From positions 1 to 5,233 of the forward strand of contig JAHZJZ010000121.1 in NCBI GenBank assembly GCA_022600655.1: 5,233 nt of DNA. The letters are read 5' to 3'. The notes under the pieces are model-generated. The model made no database searches and was not told the DNA's origin. It worked only from the letters and a program-made list of their open reading frames with translations. Shown piece after piece: positions 1 to 5,190 of the stretch. Position 1 is the stretch's first letter, and every line of letters begins with the position of its first letter. The stretch is from Campylobacterota bacterium (lineage in GTDB: Bacteria; Campylobacterota; Campylobacteria; Campylobacterales; Sulfurovaceae). The position numbers were made by a program, and so were the translations under genes.

Positions 1-78
1 GCGCATATGGATCTCTTTCATCATCTGCTGATGGATCTCCAAGTGCTGCCAAACCGGCAATTCAGTTAGTGCGGACAT
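1..78 (-). CDS. pgi: Glucose-6-phosphate isomerase, N-terminal fragment (cut by window edge)
   Basis: Cytoplasmic enzyme interconverting glucose-6-phosphate and fructose-6-phosphate in glycolysis and gluconeogenesis. Only the first 26 residues are present. They begin MSALTELPVWQHL and continue with EIHQQMMKEIHMR; the spacing of Trp-x-x-Leu, a His, a Met and a final HMR matches the N-terminus of long-form proteobacterial Pgi (about 550 residues), where HMR is normally followed by a DLFA-type segment. The ATG at 78 is preceded by GAGGAA at 87-82, a good ribosome binding site, and the frame has a stop just upstream at 96-94. The N-terminus is unlike what I remember of the shorter Pgi of Campylobacter, which hints at transfer from another proteobacterial lineage; that is inference from few residues. 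The catalytic domains lie outside the window. Confidence 0.75.
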   Translation of the reverse strand, partial: MSALTELPVWQHLEIHQQMMKEIHMR

Positions 79-104
79 AGATTCCTCGCTCAATTAGTTC
101 ACGA

Positions 105-212
105 CTAAATAGTACTTTTACCAATATTATTCTCCCCTGCAATTACAGTTAAACCATCTATTTTAATAGTTGATTTTTTTATCATTCCTATATTTTGTAA
201 TTGAAGTTCCAT
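105..212 (-). pseudogene. Truncated AAA ATPase (RecF/SMC-like), N-terminal stump
   Basis: A 35-codon reading frame starting at ATG 212 with a proper ribosome binding site (GAAGG at 223-219, 6-base spacer) and ending at TAG 107-105. Residues 1-25 have the pattern of the first beta strands of AAA_15/AAA_23-type ATPases (MELQLQNIG..., then IDGLTVIAG). Residues 26-34 are GENNIGKST, a complete Walker A P-loop. The product stops one residue later, so Walker B and the rest of the fold are missing and it cannot be a working ATPase. Intact relatives usually have several hundred residues and often occur in defence or repair loci. It is not an ABC-transporter ATPase: the P-loop comes too early and GENN is typical of the RecF/SMC-like group. 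Local GC is about 25% in the stump and about 46% in the 107 bases beyond the stop, consistent with a junction there. Confidence 0.6.
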
Positions 213-252
213 TGTTTGCCTTCACTATTTATTTTTAATATTATACATGGTT

Positions 253-266
253 TAGATAATTATCTA
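253..266. repeat. Perfect 14-bp palindrome over the stop codon of the binding-protein gene
   Basis: TAGATAATTATCTA reads the same on both strands. It overlaps the TAG stop of the periplasmic binding-protein gene (266-264) and lies about 40 bases upstream of the ATPase stump's start. It has no spacer loop and no following T-run, so it is a poor intrinsic terminator. It could be an operator half-site pair or chance in AT-rich DNA. Confidence 0.3.
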
Positions 267-1097
267 GCTTTTGGTTATTTTTTCAAGATAGCTTCTCAAT
301 ATATTTCTAAAATCTTCCAAAAACAAAACCAACCTATCACTAGGAATCCCAGCATACTCTTTATCGATAATATATATCTGACCTGTTTTCCCAGCTCTTA
401 TGGGTAGTTGCTTCCATGGATTGATAAGGTCACTAGGTTTTAACCCTTTCTCTTCCATAGAGTGAGCTAACAAGATAACTATGTCAGGGTTGGTAGCGAT
501 AATGTTTTCTTGATTTAAAATTGGCTGTCCTTTTTGTGTGGATTGCAGAGCATTTTGGTTTCCACTTGCTTCAATGATGTCATTAAAGTAGAGGTTTTGA
601 CCAGCTACAAATATCTGTTTAATCAGCGAGGTGTTGTGTCCGATGACAATAAGGATTTTTTTATTTTTCACTATGCCTTTTAGGGAAGTTAAATTGTTAT
701 CTATATTGGTAACTATCTCTTTCGCCTCTCTCTTTTTATCAAGGAGTTCACCTAATTCTAAAATAGAGCTTTTGATATTATGTACTCTGTCTATCTCTAC
801 CACTTTGGTTTTAATGCCTAGTTGGTTAAGTTGTTGACTGAGTTTGAGGTTGTGCTGTTGCATAATAACAATGCTGGGTTTTAAAGAGATAATTTTTTCA
901 AGATTGGGTTTGAAGTACCCCCCAACCTTGGTTATGGATTTTGCCTCTTTGGGGTAGGTACAATACTCTGTATTACCTACCACTTGTTCTCCTAAACCAA
1001 GAGCAAAAACAATCTCATTGATAGAGGGGCTAAGAGCGATGATTCGCTCTGTAGCATTAAGAGATAGCGATAGAAAAATAATCCATATGATTTTCAT
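264..1097 (-). CDS. Periplasmic substrate-binding protein, BtuF/FecB family (Peripla_BP_2)
   Basis: A 277-residue class III (cluster A-II) binding protein that would take a ligand in the periplasm and deliver it to an inner-membrane ABC importer. Residues 1-15 form a signal peptide (MK, then a hydrophobic stretch IIWIIFLSLSL, cleavage likely after NA at 15). The mature protein starts with the family hallmark RIIALSPSINEIVFALGLG (18-36), followed by an N-lobe segment with Tyr-Cys-x-Tyr-Pro at 45-49 and NLEKIISLKPSIVI (65-78), as in BtuF. A long connecting helix and a C-lobe follow, with NPDIVILL and a terminal helix. There is no lipobox cysteine, so it is probably soluble. The start codon lies 2 bases after the stop of the receptor gene, implying translational coupling. 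Cobalamin is the best guess for ligand because of the BtuB-like partner, but heme or iron-chelate binding cannot be excluded. No permease or ATPase gene follows. Confidence 0.82.
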   Translation of the reverse strand: MKIIWIIFLSLSLNATERIIALSPSINEIVFALGLGEQVVGNTEYCTYPKEAKSITKVGGYFKPNLEKIISLKPSIVIMQQHNLKLSQQLNQLGIKTKVVEIDRVHNIKSSILELGELLDKKREAKEIVTNIDNNLTSLKGIVKNKKILIVIGHNTSLIKQIFVAGQNLYFNDIIEASGNQNALQSTQKGQPILNQENIIATNPDIVILLAHSMEEKGLKPSDLINPWKQLPIRAGKTGQIYIIDKEYAGIPSDRLVLFLEDFRNILRSYLEKITKS

Positions 1098-1099
1098 GA

Positions 1100-2959
1100 C
1101 TAATAATTAAGCTTCATTCCACCGTAAATAGCTCGTGGACTACTAGAGTATCCATCAGCTGTTTGGTAATATTTATCCGTGATGTTTACAACTTTACCAT
1201 AAAGAGACATATGTTTATCTACTTGATAGTTGCTTGTAAAGTTAGCGATGGTATATTTACCTGTTTGGGTTCCTTGCTTATTAGGTCGTTCATATCGTTC
1301 ACCGATATATTCACCATTTAGACCTAAGTGAAATTTGTCAATACCATAATAGTCAAGACTAAACTTTAGACTCTCATCGGCTCTTCTTGCCAAAAAGTTT
1401 CCTTCTCTGTCTTTGGCATCAAGATTGGTATAGTTTAGAGAGAGTAGGGTGTTATCGATTATCTCTTTTTCATAAGCCACCTCAAACCCTTTAAGTTTAG
1501 ACTCACCATTAACATTTTCAAAATTTCCACCTATCCAATTGCCATTAGCATCGTAGTTGCTTTGATACTCTATCATATTATTAATGTTGTTGTTGAAATA
1601 GGTCAGTTTCAAATCTTTGTAGGCTAGGGTAATATCATACCCTTTAGTATCTTCAGCATTGAGGCTACTGTTTCCAGAGAATGGGTCATAAAGGTGGTAG
1701 TGAGTTGGTACATTGTAGGCAGTTCCATAGTTAATGCTAGTGGTTAGACCTTCTATACTTCCATGAATATGTTTTAATCCAATCTTTCCTGTCAATTTGT
1801 TGTCAAAAGCTGAATAGTTGTCTTGTCTGAGTGACTCTGTAACTATGGTCTCTCCCCCTAAGAGTCCAGAGAATTTATTATGATTGCTAATAAAAAAGGC
1901 TTTGTTGTCATAACTTTTGTCTATAGCCCCTCTGTCTTCAAAATCTTTATATTCTCCTCCCCATAACACAAAATGCTCTTCTCCATAAGGAATCTTGGAA
2001 GTTACTCCATACTCCTTAGTTTCACCACTGAAGTGTTGTGAAAAAGCATCTTGTGGGTAGTAGCGTTCAAAGGTTGATTGTTTAGCAAAAAGATTCACTT
2101 CATTAAAACTATCGACATGGTTGAAGTTGATGCTACTTAGTTTGGTTTTGCTCTCTATGTCATATTGTCCATTAGGGTCAAAGGCATAAATGGTTGAGTC
2201 ATAGGGGTCAGCCTTAGTATCAGTATCAATAATCGTATGAGCAATATCTATTTTATTAGTAGCATTAATTTGAAATCCTGCTTTGAGTGAAGTGGTATCG
2301 TTCTCATAGCCATCATCTTCAAAACTATCTAAGTTACTACCTCTAGGGGCTACTGATGAGAAACCATTGGTGCTTATATGGTTGTGTGAAGCTTTGAGGT
2401 AGAAACGGTCATTTTTATAAGAGATACCAGCATGGGTTTTAGAGGTTTCAAAACTACCATGCTCTTGTGATGCGTTGATATAAAAACCCTCTTTTGCTTT
2501 TTTGCTGATGATGTTAATAACTCCAGCAGAGGCATCAGCTCCCCAAATACCTGATTGAGCTCCTTTAATAACTTCAATTTGCTCTATATTTTTAATCATT
2601 AGGTGTGCAAAAGCAGCTCCTGAAAGGCTACTCACATCGTTATATCGAATGCCATCGATTAGAACCAATACTTTGTTAGTATCAAATCCTCTAAGGTAGA
2701 GGCTACTGTTTTGTCCTAAGCCTCCATTGCTATTGATATCGACTCCAGATAGACTGTTAATTGCATCGCTAATATCATTATAGTGTCTCTCTTCAATCTC
2801 AGTGGCTGTTATGACTTCGGTGTTGGAGGTGATGTTTTGTAAGTTTTGAGGTGATTTACTTGCTGTGATAACACTAATGTCTTCTAACTTCTCATCAGCG
2901 ATTAGGTGACTGTTTAGTAGTAAGATGCTAAATAGGTTATATAGTACTGTATGTTTCAT
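1100..2959 (-). CDS. TonB-dependent outer-membrane receptor, BtuB-like
   Basis: A 619-residue gated beta-barrel for TonB/ExbBD-driven uptake across the outer membrane. Residues 1-21 are a signal peptide ending LIA. A TonB box candidate (EDISVITA) lies at about 26-33. The plug domain spans about 35-155 and shows LYLRGFDTNKVLVLIDG (87-103) and IEQIEVIKGAQSGIWG (125-140), then ADASAGVINI. The rest is a 22-strand-type barrel with alternating aromatic/hydrophobic strands, ending in a C-terminal Tyr as the BAM signal requires. The last strands (NITDKYYQTADGYSSSPR...) resemble the end of BtuB (NLFDKDY...GYxTxGR), and the size is right for a BtuB-class cobalamin receptor (about 600). The frame stays open upstream to 3175, but I chose ATG 2959 because AAGGAAA (2969-2963) sits directly before it, a signal peptide starts there, and the extension would translate a hairpin repeat. 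The gene is coupled to the binding-protein gene. The substrate assignment is inference. Confidence 0.88.
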   Translation of the reverse strand: MKHTVLYNLFSILLLNSHLIADEKLEDISVITASKSPQNLQNITSNTEVITATEIEERHYNDISDAINSLSGVDINSNGGLGQNSSLYLRGFDTNKVLVLIDGIRYNDVSSLSGAAFAHLMIKNIEQIEVIKGAQSGIWGADASAGVINIISKKAKEGFYINASQEHGSFETSKTHAGISYKNDRFYLKASHNHISTNGFSSVAPRGSNLDSFEDDGYENDTTSLKAGFQINATNKIDIAHTIIDTDTKADPYDSTIYAFDPNGQYDIESKTKLSSINFNHVDSFNEVNLFAKQSTFERYYPQDAFSQHFSGETKEYGVTSKIPYGEEHFVLWGGEYKDFEDRGAIDKSYDNKAFFISNHNKFSGLLGGETIVTESLRQDNYSAFDNKLTGKIGLKHIHGSIEGLTTSINYGTAYNVPTHYHLYDPFSGNSSLNAEDTKGYDITLAYKDLKLTYFNNNINNMIEYQSNYDANGNWIGGNFENVNGESKLKGFEVAYEKEIIDNTLLSLNYTNLDAKDREGNFLARRADESLKFSLDYYGIDKFHLGLNGEYIGERYERPNKQGTQTGKYTIANFTSNYQVDKHMSLYGKVVNITDKYYQTADGYSSSPRAIYGGMKLNY

Positions 2960-2962
2960 CTG

Positions 2963-2969
2963 TTTCCTT
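2963..2969 (-). promoter_or_regulatory. Ribosome binding site that fixes the receptor start at 2959
   Basis: On the minus strand AAGGAAA lies 3 bases before ATG 2959. It is the only strong Shine-Dalgarno sequence in front of a Met that is followed by a signal peptide. The 3' foot of a strong hairpin ends only 3 bases upstream of it. Confidence 0.75.
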
Positions 2970-2972
2970 ATG

Positions 2973-3045
2973 GTAGCGTGGGCATTCTTGCCCACGACTG
3001 AAATAGTTATGATTGCTTTTTCGTGGGCAGGAATGCCCACGCTAC
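2973..3045. repeat. Inverted pair of REP-like hairpins (BIME-like element)
   Basis: Two 25-bp arms (2973-2997 and 3021-3045) are inverted copies of each other with one mismatch, separated by 23 bases. Each arm is also a hairpin by itself: a GTAG foot, then CGTGGGCA, a 4-base loop (TTCT in the left arm, TTCC in the right arm read on the minus strand), then TGCCCACG. The GTAG feet point outward (2973-2976 on plus, 3045-3042 on minus). This is the architecture of REP elements mobilised by RAYT (TnpA-REP) transposases, which recognise a GTAG/GGAG foot beside an imperfect hairpin; two in inverted orientation form a BIME. The element is clearly richer in GC than its surroundings. It lies between the small ORF stop (3048) and the receptor ribosome binding site, so it would be transcribed as a strong structure in the receptor mRNA leader. 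The RAYT link is inference; no such gene is in the window. Confidence 0.85.
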
Positions 3046-3047
3046 AT

Positions 3048-3224
3048 TTATAATTTATGGTAAGCGTAGAGATAAGGAGGTGAGGTTTTATACTCTTGAT
3101 ACTCAAAAGTATGTTTATGGTACTGGTGATTACTATCAATAGTACATAACTTAAATAAAGTTGAATAAATAGCAATAATTACTAATGAAAAGTAACGTTT
3201 TCTGTATCCTCGAAGGTGTTTCAT
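3048..3224 (-). CDS. Candidate 58-residue membrane-anchored His/Tyr-rich small protein
   Basis: I do not recognise this ORF. It runs from ATG 3224 to TAA 3050-3048. Residues 1-10 are basic (MKHLRGYRKR). Residues 11-29 are hydrophobic (YFSLVIIAIYSTLFKLCTI), and the basic-then-hydrophobic order predicts N-in/C-out insertion or an uncleaved signal. Residues 30-58 form a polar tail rich in His and Tyr (five His, seven Tyr), for example NHQYHKH (32-38), which could bind a metal or be periplasmic and disordered. It lies upstream of the receptor in the same direction and ends 2 bases before the hairpin pair. Against it: no Shine-Dalgarno sequence, and a TATAAT box (3237-3232) only 7 bases before the ATG, so it would have to be leaderless or use another promoter. 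It could be a chance ORF in the receptor leader. Confidence 0.4.
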   Translation of the reverse strand: MKHLRGYRKRYFSLVIIAIYSTLFKLCTIDSNHQYHKHTFEYQEYKTSPPYLYAYHKL

Positions 3225-3231
3225 ATTGTGG

Positions 3232-3237
3232 ATTATA
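3232..3237 (-). promoter_or_regulatory. Candidate -10 box for the small ORF/receptor/binding-protein operon
   Basis: A perfect TATAAT on the minus strand, with no clear -35, which is usual in Campylobacterota. A transcript would begin at about 3225, almost at the small ORF start, and give a leader of about 265 bases before the receptor start, containing the hairpin pair. The call is based on the hexamer alone. Confidence 0.4.
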
Positions 3238-3271
3238 CTTGAATTAGCTTTATAGTATGTTTTTTGCTTTT

Positions 3272-3295
3272 TTACCTAAGGATACTTTAGGGTAA
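3272..3295. promoter_or_regulatory. Inverted repeat between the divergent operon and M23 gene, possible operator
   Basis: TTACCTAAG, a short spacer and CTTTAGGGTAA form an imperfect dyad (TTACC/GGTAA and TAA/TTA with one bulged base). It covers the -35 region of the M23 promoter and lies upstream of the divergent TATAAT. It is followed by A-runs rather than T-runs on the minus strand, so it is unlikely to be a terminator for that direction. A regulator site is possible but unproven. Confidence 0.25.
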
Positions 3296-3303
3296 CTATT
3301 CGT

Positions 3304-3309
3304 TATAAT
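3304..3309 (+). promoter_or_regulatory. -10 box of the M23 peptidase gene
   Basis: A perfect TATAAT on the plus strand, 30 bases before the TTG start, giving a predicted 5' leader of about 24 bases that contains the AGGGG ribosome binding site at 3330-3334. There is no recognisable -35 hexamer at 3281-3286. Confidence 0.55.
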
Positions 3310-3339
3310 CTAAACTATTAAAAATGAACAGGGGTTTTA

Positions 3340-4545
3340 TTGAACAACATATCATTCCTAAGATATAGTGTAGTATTTATAATATTTACGCTATCTCTTT
3401 TCTCAGCAAAGGTAGATTATAAGCTATGGGAAAAGGGTCTCGATTTTGAAAGTTATTTGGAACGTTATAGTATTTCTGAAACCATTATTGATGTGTTAGA
3501 CAAAGATGACATGCAATTGATTTCAGAGATTGACGATGGTCGTCGTTATTATGAGATGGTCGCTAGTAACGGTGTACTGCTTCAAGCACTCATTCCTACA
3601 GGGGAAGAGATGCAACTACATCTTTTTAGAACACCCAAAGGGTATAAGTTAGAAGTCATCCCCATCGCTTATAAAAAAGATACCTATGTCACACAACTCG
3701 CTGTAAAGAACTCTCCTCATTCAGACATTATTAAAAAAGTTAAAAACAGACGTTTATCTACGGAGTTTACCAAAGTTTTAAAAAATAGTGTCAATTTCCG
3801 AGGTATTCAAAAGGGTGATAAATTAGCCATTGTGTATGATCAAAAAATGCGTTTGGGGCAACCTATTGGTATTCCTGATATTAAAGTAGCCATGATGGAT
3901 ACGCATAATAAAAGACACTATGTTTTTAAACATACTGATAAAAAGTATTATGATGAAGCTGGTCAAGAGTTGGTTAAAAAGTATTTAGGAAAACCTCTAA
4001 ATCATATACGTATTACTTCACATTTTACGCATAGACGATTTCATCCTGTACTGAAACGCTGGAAAGCTCACCTTGGAACAGATTTTGGTGCTAGACGAGG
4101 TACACCTATTTTGGCAGCAGCAGATGGGAAGGTCACCTTTTCTGGTTGGAAAGGTGGGTATGGAAAGGTTATAAAGATAAAACATGCCGATAACTATGTA
4201 ACACTTTATGCTCACCAGAGCAGACTAAAAGCGAAAAGAGGTCAAAAGGTATCTAAAGGTCAAGTGATAGGATATGTGGGAAGTACAGGACGAAGTACGG
4301 GTCCTCATTTGCATTTTGGTCTTTATAAAAATGGAAGAGCGATTAATCCTATGCGTATGGTTAAGTTTAGTTCTAAAGGGCTTTGGGGTAAAGGTAAAAA
4401 AGCATTTTTAAGACGTAAAGATAAATATACAAAAATTATCAATAAAATTTTTGATGAAAATAGACCCTCTTATGTCTGGAACACCGTTAAAGAACACTCT
4501 GTCTCACCTAAGATGAAAAGTTATTATCAAAATTTAGGGTGGTAA
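3340..4545 (+). CDS. Secreted M23 peptidoglycan metallopeptidase, Csd3/Pgp3-like
   Basis: A 401-residue LytM-type zinc peptidase that cleaves peptidoglycan stem peptides or cross-links in the periplasm. The N-terminus has a signal peptide (hydrophobic 10-22, ending FSA before KVD). Residues 25-220 form an N-terminal region typical of epsilonproteobacterial shape enzymes. The catalytic domain spans about 225-340: HLGTD gives zinc ligands H244 and D248, YAH gives H292, and GPHLHFG gives H323 and zinc ligand H325, so the full HxxxD...H...HxH set is intact. Length and layout match Helicobacter Csd3/HdpA (about 403 residues) and Campylobacter Pgp3, which help set helical cell shape. In Csd3 a Glu of the first domain blocks the zinc; E63 (in ISEIDDG) is a candidate equivalent, by inference. 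Translation starts at TTG 3340, supported by AGGGG five bases upstream and by the signal peptide; the ATG at 3324 is out of frame. The gene is monocistronic, divergent from the receptor operon and convergent with the globin gene. Confidence 0.9.
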   Translation: MNNISFLRYSVVFIIFTLSLFSAKVDYKLWEKGLDFESYLERYSISETIIDVLDKDDMQLISEIDDGRRYYEMVASNGVLLQALIPTGEEMQLHLFRTPKGYKLEVIPIAYKKDTYVTQLAVKNSPHSDIIKKVKNRRLSTEFTKVLKNSVNFRGIQKGDKLAIVYDQKMRLGQPIGIPDIKVAMMDTHNKRHYVFKHTDKKYYDEAGQELVKKYLGKPLNHIRITSHFTHRRFHPVLKRWKAHLGTDFGARRGTPILAAADGKVTFSGWKGGYGKVIKIKHADNYVTLYAHQSRLKAKRGQKVSKGQVIGYVGSTGRSTGPHLHFGLYKNGRAINPMRMVKFSSKGLWGKGKKAFLRRKDKYTKIINKIFDENRPSYVWNTVKEHSVSPKMKSYYQNLGW

Positions 4546-4596
4546 GGAACCGATGGCTTTAGCCTCGTTATGTTCAGGACTAAAGTCGCCGATTCC
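4546..4596. repeat. Imperfect inverted repeat between convergent genes
   Basis: Starting at the base after the M23 stop, the left arm GGAACCGATGGCTTTAG (4546-4562) pairs with the right arm CTAAAGTCGCCGATTCC (4580-4596). Of 17 positions 13 pair as Watson-Crick and two more as G-T wobbles, with a 17-base loop. Each side also contains its own small dyad, GGCTTTAGCC (4556-4565) and GACTAAAGTC (4578-4587). It lies between the M23 and globin stops, so it could end transcription from both sides, but there is no long T-run (only TTTT at 4603-4606). The nested symmetry and higher GC suggest a dispersed palindromic repeat. Confidence 0.6.
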
Positions 4597-4616
4597 TAGA
4601 AGTTTTCAAGATACCT

Positions 4617-5111
4617 CTATTTATCTTCAGCAGCTTGAGTATAAGCAGCGTAGTAGGTACTTCCATCAGCAAAAGTATTGACAGTTAGTTTAGAAAAACT
4701 CTCTAAGTAAGCCCAGAAATCATCTTTGAGTTTCTGGTCGATATCTACTTTTCTAAGTGCCTCTTCCATACACCCCAACCACTCATAACGAGACTTTTCA
4801 TAAATAGAGAAATCATCATGCAGTCTTACCATATACTCATTTAACTCCATGCCACCTGTCTCATTTTCATAAACTTTAGGTCCACCACAAATTTGTATAA
4901 AAAACTTGGTGTTTTTCTCTTTAATTTCATTGAATTCCTCTTCATCTTGAGGAAAAAAGTTAGCGATGTCACTCTCATAAATGATGTCGTAAAAATCATA
5001 CATCAATTCACGCATTCCCTCTTCACCACCTACTGCTTCATAAAAAGCAGGGTCTGGCTGTCTAAAGTGAACCTCTTTACCTTTATCAACTTTTGATATT
5101 TCATAACTCAT
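4617..5111 (-). CDS. Truncated hemoglobin, group II-like
   Basis: A 164-residue cytoplasmic 2-on-2 globin, likely binding heme for O2 or NO chemistry. The core aligns with the GlbO group: Phe40-Tyr41 (YDFYDIIYESD) fit B9-B10, with Tyr B10 as distal ligand-binding residue; FFP at 52-54 places Phe53 at CD1; ICGGPKVYENETGG (74-87) is the E-F region with the GGP-x-x-Y signature; H98 (in VRLHDDF) is the proximal F8 heme ligand; W111 (EWLGCMEEAL) is the G8 Trp diagnostic of groups II and III. The GGPxxY signature favours group II over the Campylobacter Ctb (group III) type. At 164 residues it exceeds the usual 120-135, having about 20 extra residues at the N-terminus and a polar tail. ATG 5111 is preceded by GGGAG (5122-5118) with a 6-base spacer. 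It is divergent from a possible Rrf2-type regulator. Confidence 0.87.
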   Translation of the reverse strand: MSYEISKVDKGKEVHFRQPDPAFYEAVGGEEGMRELMYDFYDIIYESDIANFFPQDEEEFNEIKEKNTKFFIQICGGPKVYENETGGMELNEYMVRLHDDFSIYEKSRYEWLGCMEEALRKVDIDQKLKDDFWAYLESFSKLTVNTFADGSTYYAAYTQAAEDK

Positions 5112-5140
5112 TAACGACTCCCGATTATCTTTTTTATTTT

Positions 5141-5151
5141 ATTATATTATA
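5141..5151 (-). promoter_or_regulatory. Tandem overlapping -10 boxes of the globin gene
   Basis: On the minus strand TATAAT occurs twice, sharing one base (5151-5146 and 5146-5141). Start sites would fall at about 5134-5139, leaving a leader of roughly 25 bases that includes the GGGAG ribosome binding site. No consensus -35 is visible. Confidence 0.45.
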
Positions 5152-5156
5152 TTAAC

Positions 5157-5162
5157 TATAAT
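5157..5162 (+). promoter_or_regulatory. -10 box pointing right toward the gene at 5191
   Basis: A perfect TATAAT on the plus strand, 6 bases from the globin's minus-strand -10 boxes. A transcript would start at about 5169, some 22 bases before ATG 5191. The face-to-face arrangement means a protein bound here would affect both genes. Confidence 0.4.
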
Positions 5163-5190
5163 TTAGACCACCTTTTTTAGTCGCAATAAG

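Noticed and set aside
105..212. BtuD-type ABC transporter ATPase following the binding-protein gene
   Set aside because: The Walker A occurs at residue 26 as GENNIGKST, which fits RecF/SMC-like AAA ATPases and not the GxNGxGKSTLL of importer ATPases, and the frame ends at once.
253..266. Intrinsic terminator at the end of the binding-protein gene
   Set aside because: The palindrome is perfect but has no loop, is very AT-rich and is not followed by a T-run on the minus strand.
2374..2577. Small minus-strand ORF within the receptor gene, and similar ORFs at 201-407, 631-837, 4018-4215 and 4893-5096
   Set aside because: All overlap well-supported genes in other frames, have no recognisable domains, and show no independent ribosome binding site or promoter.
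2973..3045. Short CRISPR array or IS terminal repeats
   Set aside because: There are only two copies, in inverted rather than direct orientation, with a 23-base gap that holds no transposase; the GTAG-hairpin layout fits REP elements better.
2960..3175. N-terminal extension of the receptor frame to a Met at 3175 (691 residues)
   Set aside because: The added 72 residues translate the leader and part of the hairpin repeat, while ATG 2959 has an adjacent AAGGAAA and begins a normal signal peptide.
2960..3225. Cobalamin riboswitch in the receptor leader
   Set aside because: Expected for a B12 receptor, but I see no B12-box-like GCCACTG sequence on the minus strand and the leader is mostly AT-rich apart from the hairpin pair.
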